Source of the DNA: Flavonifractor sp. AGMB03687
Lineage (GTDB): Bacteria; Bacillota; Clostridia; Oscillospirales; Oscillospiraceae
Direction of reading: 5' to 3'
Assembly: GCF_017811815.1 (NCBI RefSeq)
Contig: NZ_JADKZI010000001.1
Span: 62,001 to 126,000, forward strand
DNA length: 64,000 nucleotides
The notes beneath the pieces were generated by a model, which worked only from the letters and a program-made list of their open reading frames with translations, was not told the DNA's origin and did no database searches. Of this stretch, positions 47,812 through 55,924 are shown piece by piece (the stretch's first letter is position 1; each line of letters opens with the position of its first letter). Made by a program: the position numbers and the translations under genes.

Positions 47812-47846
47812 CACAGGGCCCGCCATAGGCGGGCCCTGTTCCTTTT
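47812..47846. terminator. terminator between glk and a convergent gene
   Basis: Perfect 12-bp stem ACAGGGCCCGCC/GGCGGGCCCTGT with ATA loop and a T-rich tail (TCCTTTT). Confidence 0.85.
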
Positions 47847-47853
47847 GGGAGGC

Positions 47854-48114
47854 TCACTCCACCGGCTCGTAGCCGTCGTAGCAGTCCGGGGCTTCCCCAT
47901 TTTCCTCTCCCTCCGGCCTGGGATACAGGACCAGGGACAGACCGAACAGAGCTGCCGTCCCCAGGGCGATGACCTGGAGCTTGTGCTCCTCCAGCCAGGG
48001 CTTATGCTCCTCCAGGGCGGACAGCCGGGTGGCACCGCCGTACAACAGGGCGGCCCCGCCGCCGCACAGGGCCAGCCGCAGCAGGAGCTGGATCTTCTCC
48101 GATGCTTGTTCCAT
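47854..48114 (-). CDS. small hypothetical membrane protein
   Basis: 86 aa from ATG 48114 (MEQASEKIQLLLRLALCGGG), GGAGGGG 6 nt upstream. Two hydrophobic segments (ALCGGGAALLYGG and VIALGTAALFGLSLVLY) and an acidic tail (EGEENGEAPDCYDGYEPVE). A possible -10 TATACT lies at about 48143-48138 on the minus strand. No family recognised. It is divergent from the P-type ATPase gene. Confidence 0.65.
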   Translation of the reverse strand: MEQASEKIQLLLRLALCGGGAALLYGGATRLSALEEHKPWLEEHKLQVIALGTAALFGLSLVLYPRPEGEENGEAPDCYDGYEPVE

Positions 48115-48171
48115 GGATACCCCTCCTTTTGTTCCAGTATAGCGGGGAGGGAAGGGCGCCATGCACCCCCC

Positions 48172-48242
48172 TTAAGAAATTGTGGAGAAATGGTTAAGAT
48201 TTACCCGGCGGCCTTGTATGTAGCACGGAAATCGGCTATAAT
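48172..48242 (+). promoter_or_regulatory. P-type ATPase promoter with TTAAGA boxes
   Basis: TTAAGA at 48172-48177 and 48194-48199, 22 bp apart (two helical turns), with TGGAGA in register between them (48183-48188). -35 TTGTAT (48214-48219) and -10 TATAAT (48237-48242) follow with a 17-bp spacer. Confidence 0.6.
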
Positions 48243-48306
48243 GTGACAAGATTTTGAAAAAATATCCGCCGGAAAGGCGGAATTCCGCAGTATCGAGGGC
48301 GAATGC

Positions 48307-50742
48307 ATGAAAGGCAAGCAAAAACAACGTCCAGCAGTCCAGGAGGGCCCCAGGCCCCGCCGGGACGTACCTCGGGTAAGCGCCGATCCTGAGCTGGGTC
48401 TCACCATGGCCCAGGTCAAGGAACGCCAGCAGAATGGCTGGGCCAACGATCCGGTGGAATCCCCCACCAAGACCGTGGGCCAGATCGTGCGCGCCAACGT
48501 CTTTACCTTCTTCAACTTTATCTTCGTGGTTCTGGCCGTCCTGCTCATTATCGTGGGATCGGTGGAGGACCTGCTTTTCCTGCTCATCGCCATGGCCAAC
48601 ACCGGCATTGGCATTTTGCAGCAGCTGCGCTCCAAGCAGACCATCGACAAGCTGAACCTGCTGGCCGCACCCAGGGCCAACGTGGTGCGGGAGGGACATC
48701 TGGGCTCGGTGCCCGCCTCCCACCTGGTGCAGGACGACGTGGCGGAGCTGGCCTCCGGCGACCAGATCCCTGCCGACGCCACTGTGCTCTCCGGTCAGGT
48801 GCAGGTCAATGAGTCCCTCATCACCGGCGAGGCCGACGCAATTGTGAAAAAGCCGGGGGACGAGCTGCTGTCCGGCTCCTTTGTGGTGGCGGGCCGCTGC
48901 CGGGCCCGGCTGGACCGGGTGGGCGCCGAGTCCTACGCCGCCCGCCTGACCCTGGAGGCCAAAAAGGACGTCACCGTGGGCAAGAGCGAGATGATGTCCT
49001 CCCTGGACAAGCTGATCCGGGTTATCGGTATCCTGCTCATCCCCATCGGCATTGCCCTGTTTGCCAAGGAATTCTTCATCGTGGGCCGCACCTTCCAGGA
49101 GACGGTGGTGTCCACCGTGGCCGCCCTCATCGGCATGATCCCAGAGGGCCTCTACCTGCTGACCAGCGTGGCACTGGCGGTGAGTATGATCCGCCTGGCC
49201 CAGGGCAAGGTGCTGGCCCAGGACATGAACTGCATCGAGACCCTGGCCCGGGTGGACGTGCTGTGCGTGGACAAGACGGGTACCATCACCGAGCCCCGCA
49301 TGGAGGTGGGCGAGGTGGTGTACCTGGACGAGGAGAAGTACGCCGAAACCGAGGTCACCGAGATCCTCAACGCCTTCTATCAGGTGTCCGAGGCGGACAA
49401 CGACACCGCCCGGGCCATGCAGAAGAAGTTCCACGGCGCCTCCACCTGGCACGCGGAGCTTACCATCCCCTTCACCTCTGCCACCAAGTGGAGCGCCGCC
49501 GTTTTTCCCGGCCACGGCTCCTACGTGGTGGGCGCCCCCGAGTTTATCATGGGGCCCCGGTACTCCGACCTGAAGGAAGCAGTGGACCCCTGGTCCGCCA
49601 AGGGCTACCGGGTGCTGCTGGCAGCGGAGTACCAGGGTACCCCCGACCAGAAGGGGCTGGACCCCCGGCGGGTGTGCCCCATGGCCCTGGTGCTGCTGTC
49701 CAACCGGGTGCGGGAGTCCGCGCCCAAGACCTTCCAATACTTTGCCGAGCAGAAGGTGGCCGTCAAGGTCATCTCCGGCGATAACCCGGTGACGGTGGCC
49801 GAGGTGGCCCGTCAGGCGGGCATCCAGGGGGCGGACCGCTTTGTGGACGCCGCCACCCTCCAGAGCGACGCCGACATGGACCGGGCGGTGCGGGAGTACA
49901 CCGTGTTCGGCCGGGTCACCCCCGACCAGAAGCGGCGGCTGGTCCGTGCCCTCCAGAGGGCGGGCCACACCGTGGCCATGACCGGCGACGGCGTCAACGA
50001 CGTGCTGGCCCTGAAGGATGCCGACTGCGGCATCGCCATGGCCTCCGGCGCGGAGGCCGCCTGCCACGCCGCCCAGCTGGTGCTCCTTAACTCCGACTTT
50101 TCCGCCATGCCCAAGGTGGTGGCAGAGGGCCGGCGGGTCATCAACAACATCCAGCGTGCCGCCGCTCTCTATCTGGTGAAGAACATCTTCTCCTTCTTCC
50201 TGTCCATCATTTCCCTGTTTGCCACCTTCCCCTACCCGGTGACCCCGCTGCAGATCTCCTTCCTCAGCGCCGTCACCATCGGAGTGCCCTCCTTCTTCCT
50301 GGCGCTGGAGCCCAACCATGGCATCGTCAAGGGTAAATTCCTTACCAATGTGTTCCGGGCGGCCCTGCCCGGCGGTCTCACCGATTTGATCATTGTGCTG
50401 GGGCTGGAGGCCTTCTACCTGGCCTTCGGCTTTACCACCGATCAGCTGTCCACCATGTCCACCATTCTGCTGGTGATGGTGGGTCTGCTGGTGCTCTATC
50501 AGGTGTGTAAGCCCTTCGACTGGAAGCGTCGGGTGCTGATGGGGGCCATGACCGGCTCCTCGGTGATCGCCATCGTTTGGTTCGGCGCTAACTTCGGACT
50601 GAGTGCCCTGACCGTCCAGAACGTGCTGGTGCTGGCGGTCTTCCTGGGCCTGGCCTATCCCGTCATGCATGTGATCCTGAATATCTGCCAGCTGGGTGCC
50701 CTGCTGCTGGACAAGCTGAGCCACAGGGGGGAGCACCGATGA
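48307..50742 (+). CDS. P-type cation-transporting ATPase
   Basis: 811 aa. The phosphorylated Asp is in VLCVDKTGTIT, the hinge is TGDGVNDVLALKDADCGIAM, and the membrane ion site region has MIPEGLYLLTSVALAV. The actuator loop reads LITGEADAI, with Ala where TGES usually has Ser; the catalytic Glu is kept. The overall pattern recalls the CtpE-like calcium/cation ATPases more than heavy-metal pumps: there is no N-terminal metal domain and no CPC motif. The promoter carries TTAAGA boxes like those of the two-component genes. ATG 48307 has GAGGG upstream. Ion specificity unproven. Confidence 0.9.
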   Translation: MKGKQKQRPAVQEGPRPRRDVPRVSADPELGLTMAQVKERQQNGWANDPVESPTKTVGQIVRANVFTFFNFIFVVLAVLLIIVGSVEDLLFLLIAMANTGIGILQQLRSKQTIDKLNLLAAPRANVVREGHLGSVPASHLVQDDVAELASGDQIPADATVLSGQVQVNESLITGEADAIVKKPGDELLSGSFVVAGRCRARLDRVGAESYAARLTLEAKKDVTVGKSEMMSSLDKLIRVIGILLIPIGIALFAKEFFIVGRTFQETVVSTVAALIGMIPEGLYLLTSVALAVSMIRLAQGKVLAQDMNCIETLARVDVLCVDKTGTITEPRMEVGEVVYLDEEKYAETEVTEILNAFYQVSEADNDTARAMQKKFHGASTWHAELTIPFTSATKWSAAVFPGHGSYVVGAPEFIMGPRYSDLKEAVDPWSAKGYRVLLAAEYQGTPDQKGLDPRRVCPMALVLLSNRVRESAPKTFQYFAEQKVAVKVISGDNPVTVAEVARQAGIQGADRFVDAATLQSDADMDRAVREYTVFGRVTPDQKRRLVRALQRAGHTVAMTGDGVNDVLALKDADCGIAMASGAEAACHAAQLVLLNSDFSAMPKVVAEGRRVINNIQRAAALYLVKNIFSFFLSIISLFATFPYPVTPLQISFLSAVTIGVPSFFLALEPNHGIVKGKFLTNVFRAALPGGLTDLIIVLGLEAFYLAFGFTTDQLSTMSTILLVMVGLLVLYQVCKPFDWKRRVLMGAMTGSSVIAIVWFGANFGLSALTVQNVLVLAVFLGLAYPVMHVILNICQLGALLLDKLSHRGEHR

Positions 50743-51197
50743 GTGTGACGCTGCGGCCCTATCGCCCGTCGGACTGCCCCGTTCTGGCGGAGCTCTTCTA
50801 TCAGACCGTCCACGGGGTGTGCGGACGGGACTACACCCCGGAGCAGCTGGACGCCTGGGCCGACGGCCAGGTGGACCTGGCGGCCTGGGACGCCTCCTTC
50901 CGGGCCCACACCACTTTGGTGGCGGAGTGGGACGGGATGGTGGCCGGTTTTGCTGACCTGGCCGACGACGGCTATCTGGACCGGCTCTACGTCCACAAGG
51001 ACCTCCAGGGCCGGGGCATCGCCGCCGCCCTGTGCGACGCCCTGCCCGGCGCCAAGCTGACCCATGCCTCCATTACCGCCCGGCCCTTCTTTGAACATCG
51101 GGGCTGGCAGGTGGTGCGGGAGCAGCAGGTGGAGCGCCATGGGGTCAAATTAACCAATTTCGTCATGGAATGGAAGGCTGTGGATGCACGGCTGTGA
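50739..51197 (+). CDS. GNAT-family N-acetyltransferase
   Basis: 152 aa. VTLRPYRPSDCPVLAELF is the usual N terminus and LYVHKDLQGRGIAAALCDAL the acetyl-CoA-binding motif A. FFEHRGWQVVREQQV resembles YafP-type acetyltransferases. ATG 50739 overlaps the ATPase stop by 4 nt, so it shares that transcript. Substrate unknown; a small molecule or protein amine is likely. Confidence 0.88.
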   Translation: MSVTLRPYRPSDCPVLAELFYQTVHGVCGRDYTPEQLDAWADGQVDLAAWDASFRAHTTLVAEWDGMVAGFADLADDGYLDRLYVHKDLQGRGIAAALCDALPGAKLTHASITARPFFEHRGWQVVREQQVERHGVKLTNFVMEWKAVDARL

Positions 51198-51209
51198 CAA
51201 GAATTTACC

Positions 51210-51238
51210 TTTACTTTTGACCAAACCCCTGATATAAT
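51210..51238 (+). promoter_or_regulatory. cobalamin operon promoter, TTTACT-17-TATAAT
   Basis: -35 TTTACT (51210-51215), -10 TATAAT (51233-51238), spacer 17; transcription starts just before the riboswitch. Confidence 0.72.
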
Positions 51239-51247
51239 AGCGGAGAA

Positions 51248-51400
51248 TCAAATAGTGTCCGCAGTTGCGGCATTGCCGCCAAGGGGGAAGCCGGTGAGAA
51301 TCCGGCGCAGTCTTACCTCTACTGTAAGCGTGGACAAAGGCGCAGAGACCATTGGCCCATGGGGCTGAGAAGGTGCGCCGGCGGAGGAAGCGCGAGCCAG
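51248..51400 (+). ncRNA. cobalamin riboswitch aptamer
   Basis: The core GGGGGAAGCCGGTGAGAATC leads into CCGGCGCAGTC, then CTGTAAGC, and GCGAGCCAGGAAACC near 51392, the conserved B12-box region, in the order expected for AdoCbl-type aptamers. It precedes a complete string of cobalamin synthesis genes. Binding of coenzyme B12 should favour termination at 51468-51504 and shut the operon. Ends are approximate. Confidence 0.92.
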
Positions 51401-51467
51401 GAAACCCGCTGCAAGGGATACGGTACAACGTAGCTCTGAGGTGGAGAGGTGCGGCGTTTTTTGGATG

Positions 51468-51504
51468 AAAAAAGCCCTCCCCAACATGGGGAGGGCTTTT
51501 TTGA
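51468..51504 (+). terminator. riboswitch-controlled terminator
   Basis: AAAAAAGCCCTCCCC-AACAT-GGGGAGGGC then six T residues, directly between the aptamer and the cbiD ribosome site. A second T6 run (51457-51462) after a GC-rich stretch may form an alternative structure. Confidence 0.85.
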
Positions 51505-51523
51505 GCGCAAAGGAGGCGGTTTG

Positions 51524-52660
51524 GTGCTGGAAGTATATATCCCGGTGGGGAACAAGCAGCTGCGCTGCGGCTACACCACTGGTACCTGTGCCGCCGCCGC
51601 GGCCACCGGGGCGGCCCGGCTGCTGCTCACCGGGCAGAGCCTGCCCGCCGTGGTCATTGACACCCCGGCGGGGATCACGGTGGAGGCCGAACTGCTGGAG
51701 CACGCTGCCGGACCGGGCTGGGCCAGCTGCGCCGTCCGGAAGGATGGGGGAGACGACCCGGACGTGACCCACGGCACCCTGATTTTCGCCCGTGCGGAAA
51801 AGACCGACACCCCCGGCGTTACCATCGACGGCGGTACCGGCGTGGGTCGGGTGACCCGGCCCGGCCTGGACCAGCCGGTGGGCCAAGCCGCCATCAACTC
51901 CACCCCCCGGCGGATGATAAGCCGACAGGTGGAGGAAGAGATGGCCCGGGCGGGCTATACCGGCGGGCTGGCCATCACCATCTCGGTGCCGGAGGGGGAG
52001 GCCCTGGCGGGGCACACCTTCAATCCACGGCTGGGCATTGAGGGGGGCATCTCCATCCTGGGCACCAGCGGCATCGTCCGGCCCATGAGCGAGGCCGCCC
52101 TCATTGACTCCCTCTATCTGGAGCAGGACATGGCCAAAGCGGCCGGCGTGACCGACCTGCTGGTCACCCCCGGCAACTACGGGGATTCCTTCGCGGAGGA
52201 GACCCTGGGGCTGGACCTGACCCACCGCTGCACCTGCAGCAACTACCTGGGCCACGCCATCGACCACGCCGCCGGGCTTGGCTTCCGGTCCTTCCTGCTG
52301 GTGGGCCACCTGGGTAAGCTGATCAAGGTGGCGGCGGGGAGCATGAACACCCACTCCAAGGTGGCCGACGGCCGGCGGGAGACCCTTACCGCCCACGCCG
52401 CCCTGGCGGGCGGGAGTCCGGCGCTGCTGAAAGCCCTCTTTGATTGCCCCACCACCGACGCGGGGGTGGCGCTGCTGAAGGAGGCCGGACTGCTGGAGCC
52501 AGTGATGGCCTCCATTGCCCAAGCCCTGGAGGAGGTGCTCCGCCACCGGGCTGGGCCGGACCTGGCTATTGAGGCGGTGTTCTTCTCCAACCAGTACGGA
52601 CTGCTGGGAAAAACCACAGGGGCCGAGAAACTGCTGGCCCTGCATCAACATCAATCGTAG
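51524..52660 (+). CDS. cbiD: cobalt-precorrin-5B (C1)-methyltransferase
   Basis: 378 aa. CbiD methylates C1 of the corrin ring in the oxygen-independent cobalamin pathway. RCGYTTGTCAAAAATGAAR near the start is its signature. GTG 51524 is chosen: AAAGGAGG ends 7 nt upstream; the open frame reaches back to 51449 through the terminator, so that part is not coding. First gene of the operon and a marker of the anaerobic route. Confidence 0.95.
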   Translation: MLEVYIPVGNKQLRCGYTTGTCAAAAATGAARLLLTGQSLPAVVIDTPAGITVEAELLEHAAGPGWASCAVRKDGGDDPDVTHGTLIFARAEKTDTPGVTIDGGTGVGRVTRPGLDQPVGQAAINSTPRRMISRQVEEEMARAGYTGGLAITISVPEGEALAGHTFNPRLGIEGGISILGTSGIVRPMSEAALIDSLYLEQDMAKAAGVTDLLVTPGNYGDSFAEETLGLDLTHRCTCSNYLGHAIDHAAGLGFRSFLLVGHLGKLIKVAAGSMNTHSKVADGRRETLTAHAALAGGSPALLKALFDCPTTDAGVALLKEAGLLEPVMASIAQALEEVLRHRAGPDLAIEAVFFSNQYGLLGKTTGAEKLLALHQHQS

Positions 52661-52681
52661 GGGCAACCGTTACGGTCGCCC
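52661..52681. repeat. small inverted repeat after cbiD
   Basis: GGGCaACCG-TTA-CGGTcGCCC fills most of the 46-nt gap before cobM, the only sizeable gap in the early operon. It looks like a REP-type remnant; copies elsewhere in the genome would confirm. Confidence 0.4.
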
Positions 52682-52706
52682 ACCGGTACAGATAGGAGTT
52701 TCGATT

Positions 52707-53462
52707 ATGGTACATTTCATCGGCGCGGGCCCCGGCGGGGCCGATCTCATCACCGTGCGGGGAGCCAAGCTGCTGGGGGAGGCGGACGTCATTATCTACG
52801 CCGGTTCCCTGGTGAACCCCGCTCTGCTGGATTATAAAAAGGAAGGCTGCCAGGTCTATGACAGCGCCAAGATGACCCTGGAAGAGGTCATTGAGGTGAT
52901 GAAAGAGACCGAGGCCAGGGGAGGCACCACCGTTCGGCTCCACACCGGCGACCCCTCCCTGTACGGCGCTCACCGGGAGCAGATGGATGAGCTGGACAAA
53001 CTGGGTATCTCCTACGATGTAACCCCCGGTGTGTCCTCCTTCTCCGGAGCGGCTGCTGCCCTCTGCGCGGAGTATACTCTGCCCGATGTATCACAGTCGG
53101 TTATCATCACCCGCATGGCGGGCCGCACCCCGGTGCCCGAGGGAGAGCAGCTGCGCAAGATGGCCTCCCACGGCTGCACCATGGTGCTCTTCCTGTCCAC
53201 CGGCCTGCTGGAGCAGGTGGAGGAGGAGCTGATGGCGGGCGGCTATGCCCCCGATACCCCGGCGGCCATCGTGTATAAGGCCACCTGGCCGGAGGAGAAG
53301 GTGTACCGCTGCACCGTGTCCACCCTGGCGAAAACCGCCCGGGAGAATAAGGTGACCAAGACGGCCCTCATTACCATCGGTTATTTTCTGGGGAACGATT
53401 ACCAGCGGTCCAAGCTGTACGACCCCACCTTTACCCATGAATTCCGGGAGGCCAGCAAGTGA
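52707..53462 (+). CDS. cobM: cobalt-precorrin-4 / precorrin-4 C11-methyltransferase
   Basis: 251 aa, SAM-dependent tetrapyrrole methylase (CbiF/CobM). HFIGAGPGGADLITVRGAKL opens the protein; RLHTGDPSLYGAHREQ and TPGVSSFSGAAAAL complete the binding pocket. ATG 52707 with AGGAG upstream; the longer frame to 52515 lies in cbiD. Adds the C11 methyl group to the cobalt-bound ring. Its stop overlaps the cbiG start by 4 nt. Confidence 0.94.
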   Translation: MVHFIGAGPGGADLITVRGAKLLGEADVIIYAGSLVNPALLDYKKEGCQVYDSAKMTLEEVIEVMKETEARGGTTVRLHTGDPSLYGAHREQMDELDKLGISYDVTPGVSSFSGAAAALCAEYTLPDVSQSVIITRMAGRTPVPEGEQLRKMASHGCTMVLFLSTGLLEQVEEELMAGGYAPDTPAAIVYKATWPEEKVYRCTVSTLAKTARENKVTKTALITIGYFLGNDYQRSKLYDPTFTHEFREASK

Positions 53463-54448
53463 CGGCGGCCATCATCGCCTTTACCCGGCGGGGGGCGGCC
53501 CTGGGCCGTACCCTGGCCAATGCCCTGGAGGCCACCCTCCGTGTGCCCGCCCGCTTCGCCCCTGAGGTGGGGGCGGAGGCCTACGACAGCCTGGAGGGCT
53601 GGACCGCCAAAGCCTGGACGGAAGCGGACGCCCTCCTCTTTGTGGGGGCGGCGGGCATCGCTGTCCGGGCCATCGCGCCCCATGTGAAGGATAAATTCAC
53701 CGACCCCGCCGTGGTGAGCGTGGACGAGGCGGGACGCTTTGTGATCCCCCTGCTGTCCGGCCATGTGGGGGGCGCCAATGAGCTGGCCCTGAAGGTGGCC
53801 GCCCTCACCGGCGGCCAGGCGGCGGTATCCACCGCCACCGACGTCAACGGCCTGTTTGCCGTGGACGTGTGGGCCAGGGAGCGGGACATGGTCATCACCG
53901 ACCGGGTGCTGGCCAAGGAGATCTCCGCCGCCCTGCTGGAGGGGAAGCCGGTGGGCTTTGTCAGCGACTTCGGCCACCCCTGCCCGGCGGGACTGACCCG
54001 GGGCCCGGCGGAGCTGGGTGTGTGGGTCACCTACCGGCGGGGAGAGGGCCCCTTTTCCCGCACCCTGCGGCTGGCCCCCCGGGGACTGATCCTGGGTATC
54101 GGCTGCCGGAAGGGTACCCCGGAGGAGACCATCCGGGAGGCGGTGGAGGAAGCCCTGTCCGGCTATGAGCCCCAGGCGGTGGTCCAGGCGGCCACCATTG
54201 ATTTGAAGAAAGAGGAGCCCGGCCTGCTGGCCTTCTGCGCTGCCCACAACCTGCCCCTGGCCATCTTCTCGGCGGAGGAGCTGGCCCAGGCGGAGGGGAG
54301 ATTTACCCCATCCGCCTTTGTGGCCCATATTACCGGGGTGGACAACGTGTGCGAGCGGGCGGCAGTGTGTGCCGGAGGCACCATTCTGATGCCCAAGCGG
54401 GCAAAAAACGGCGTCACCACAGCGGTGGCGGGAAGGAAGATCCTATGA
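53459..54448 (+). CDS. cbiG: cobalt-precorrin-5A hydrolase
   Basis: 329 aa. CbiG opens the delta-lactone and expels the C20 fragment as acetaldehyde, a step unique to the anaerobic pathway. The N-terminal part has ADALLFVGAAGIAVRAIAPH and LLSGHVGGANELA; the C-terminal domain has GIGCRKGTPEETI. Starts at GTG 53459 within the cobM stop and overlaps cobJ by 4 nt. Confidence 0.94.
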   Translation: MTAAIIAFTRRGAALGRTLANALEATLRVPARFAPEVGAEAYDSLEGWTAKAWTEADALLFVGAAGIAVRAIAPHVKDKFTDPAVVSVDEAGRFVIPLLSGHVGGANELALKVAALTGGQAAVSTATDVNGLFAVDVWARERDMVITDRVLAKEISAALLEGKPVGFVSDFGHPCPAGLTRGPAELGVWVTYRRGEGPFSRTLRLAPRGLILGIGCRKGTPEETIREAVEEALSGYEPQAVVQAATIDLKKEEPGLLAFCAAHNLPLAIFSAEELAQAEGRFTPSAFVAHITGVDNVCERAAVCAGGTILMPKRAKNGVTTAVAGRKIL

Positions 54449-55179
54449 AAGTAACTGTTATCGGACTGGGCCCCGGTGGGGGCGCCGATTTGACCGGGCG
54501 TGCCCGGGCCGCGTTGGAAGCGTGCGACCTGATCGTGGGCTATACCGCCTATATCGAGCTGGTCAAGCCGGACTTTCCGGAGAAAGAGGTGCTGTCCACC
54601 GGCATGCGCCGGGAGGTGGACCGCTGCCGGGCTGCCGTGGAGGCTGCCCTCACCGGCAAGGACGTGGCGGTGGTGTGCTCCGGCGACTCCGGCGTGTACG
54701 GCATGGCGGGGCTCATCTACGAGGTGGCTCAGGAGTATGACCCCATTGAGATCGAAGTGATCCCCGGCATCACCGCCGCCTGCGGCGGCGCTGCTGTGCT
54801 GGGCGCTCCCCTGACTCACGACTTCGCGGTGATCTCCCTGTCCGATCTGCTCACCCCCTGGGAGAAGATCGAGAAGCGTCTGACTGCCGCGGCCCAGGCG
54901 GACTTTGTCATTTGCCTCTATAACCCCTCCAGCCGGAACCGGCCTGACTATCTCCAGCGGGCCTGCGACATCCTGCTGCGGGACAAGGACCCGGAGACCG
55001 TGTGCGGCACCGTCCGCAACATCGGGCGGGAGGGGGAGGAGGGCAAGCTCCTCACCCTGGCCCAGCTGCGGGACACCCAGGTGGATATGTTTACCACCGT
55101 GTTCATCGGCAACAGCCAGACCAAGGTGCTGGGCGGCAAGATGGTCACCCCCCGCGGCTACCTCCAGCGGGGGGAGTAA
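54445..55179 (+). CDS. cobJ: precorrin-3B C17-methyltransferase (ring contraction)
   Basis: 244 aa, tetrapyrrole methylase (CbiH/CobJ). VIGLGPGGGADLTGRA, CSGDSGVYGMAGL and CLYNPSSRNRPDYLQ are typical of this enzyme, which methylates C17 and contracts the ring. ATG 54445 overlaps the cbiG stop. Unlike some clostridial versions, it is not fused to cbiG. Confidence 0.94.
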   Translation: MKVTVIGLGPGGGADLTGRARAALEACDLIVGYTAYIELVKPDFPEKEVLSTGMRREVDRCRAAVEAALTGKDVAVVCSGDSGVYGMAGLIYEVAQEYDPIEIEVIPGITAACGGAAVLGAPLTHDFAVISLSDLLTPWEKIEKRLTAAAQADFVICLYNPSSRNRPDYLQRACDILLRDKDPETVCGTVRNIGREGEEGKLLTLAQLRDTQVDMFTTVFIGNSQTKVLGGKMVTPRGYLQRGE

Positions 55180-55180
55180 G

Positions 55181-55924
55181 ATGAACATCCTGCTCTTCGG
55201 CGGCACCGGCGAGGGGAGAGAGCTGGCCCAGTGGCTGCTGGATCAGCAGATCCCCACTCTGGTGTGCGTGGCCACCGAGTACGGCGAGACCCTCCTGCCT
55301 CCTGAGGCGGAGGCCCATGTGGGTCGGCTGGACCGGCAGGGGATGGAGAAGCTGATGGCCTCCCGTCCCTTCACCCACGTGGTGGACGCCACCCACCCTT
55401 ACGCCGTGGAGGTGACCGCCAACATCAAGGCGGCGGCGGAAGGGGCCGGTCTGCCCCTCCTGCGGCTGGTGCGCCAGTCCGACGGGGAGGACCTGTGCCA
55501 CAAGGCGGGGGACATGGCCGGAGCAGCGTACATGCTGGAGCAGCTGCCGGGCAACGTGCTGCTCACCACCGGCAGCAAGGAGCTGGACGCCTTTGCCAAG
55601 CCCGGCCTGGTGGAGCGGTGCTATCCCCGGGTGCTGCCTATGGCGGACTCCCTGGACCGCTGCCTGAAGCTGGGCTTTCCGCCCAAAAACATCATCTGCA
55701 TGCAGGGCCCCTTCTCCAAGGAGCTGAATGTGGCCCTGCTGAAGCAATATCACATCAAGACTCTGGTGACCAAGGACACCGGGGGCTACGGCGGGTTCCG
55801 GGAGAAGGCGGAGGCCGCCCGTGAGGCGGGCTGCGCGCTGCTGGTGGTGGAGCGGCCCCGGGCCGAGACCGGCCTGACCCTGGAGGAATGTAAGGAGAAG
55901 CTGCTGGAGGAGGGAGAAGCATGA
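55181..55924 (+). CDS. cbiJ: cobalt-precorrin-6A reductase
   Basis: 247 aa, NAD(P)H-dependent reductase (CbiJ/CobK). LLFGGTGEGRELAQWL is the nucleotide motif, VVDATHPYAVEVTANI and TKDTGGYGGFREK are family blocks. Starts 1 nt after the cobJ stop and overlaps the next gene by 4 nt. Confidence 0.93.
   Translation: MNILLFGGTGEGRELAQWLLDQQIPTLVCVATEYGETLLPPEAEAHVGRLDRQGMEKLMASRPFTHVVDATHPYAVEVTANIKAAAEGAGLPLLRLVRQSDGEDLCHKAGDMAGAAYMLEQLPGNVLLTTGSKELDAFAKPGLVERCYPRVLPMADSLDRCLKLGFPPKNIICMQGPFSKELNVALLKQYHIKTLVTKDTGGYGGFREKAEAAREAGCALLVVERPRAETGLTLEECKEKLLEEGEA

Noticed and set aside
48172-50736. 854-codon open frame on the minus strand
   Set aside because: It lies fully opposite the P-type ATPase gene, which has all catalytic motifs. 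The mirror frame is His/Gln/Gly-rich with no domain, a normal effect of high G+C codon use.
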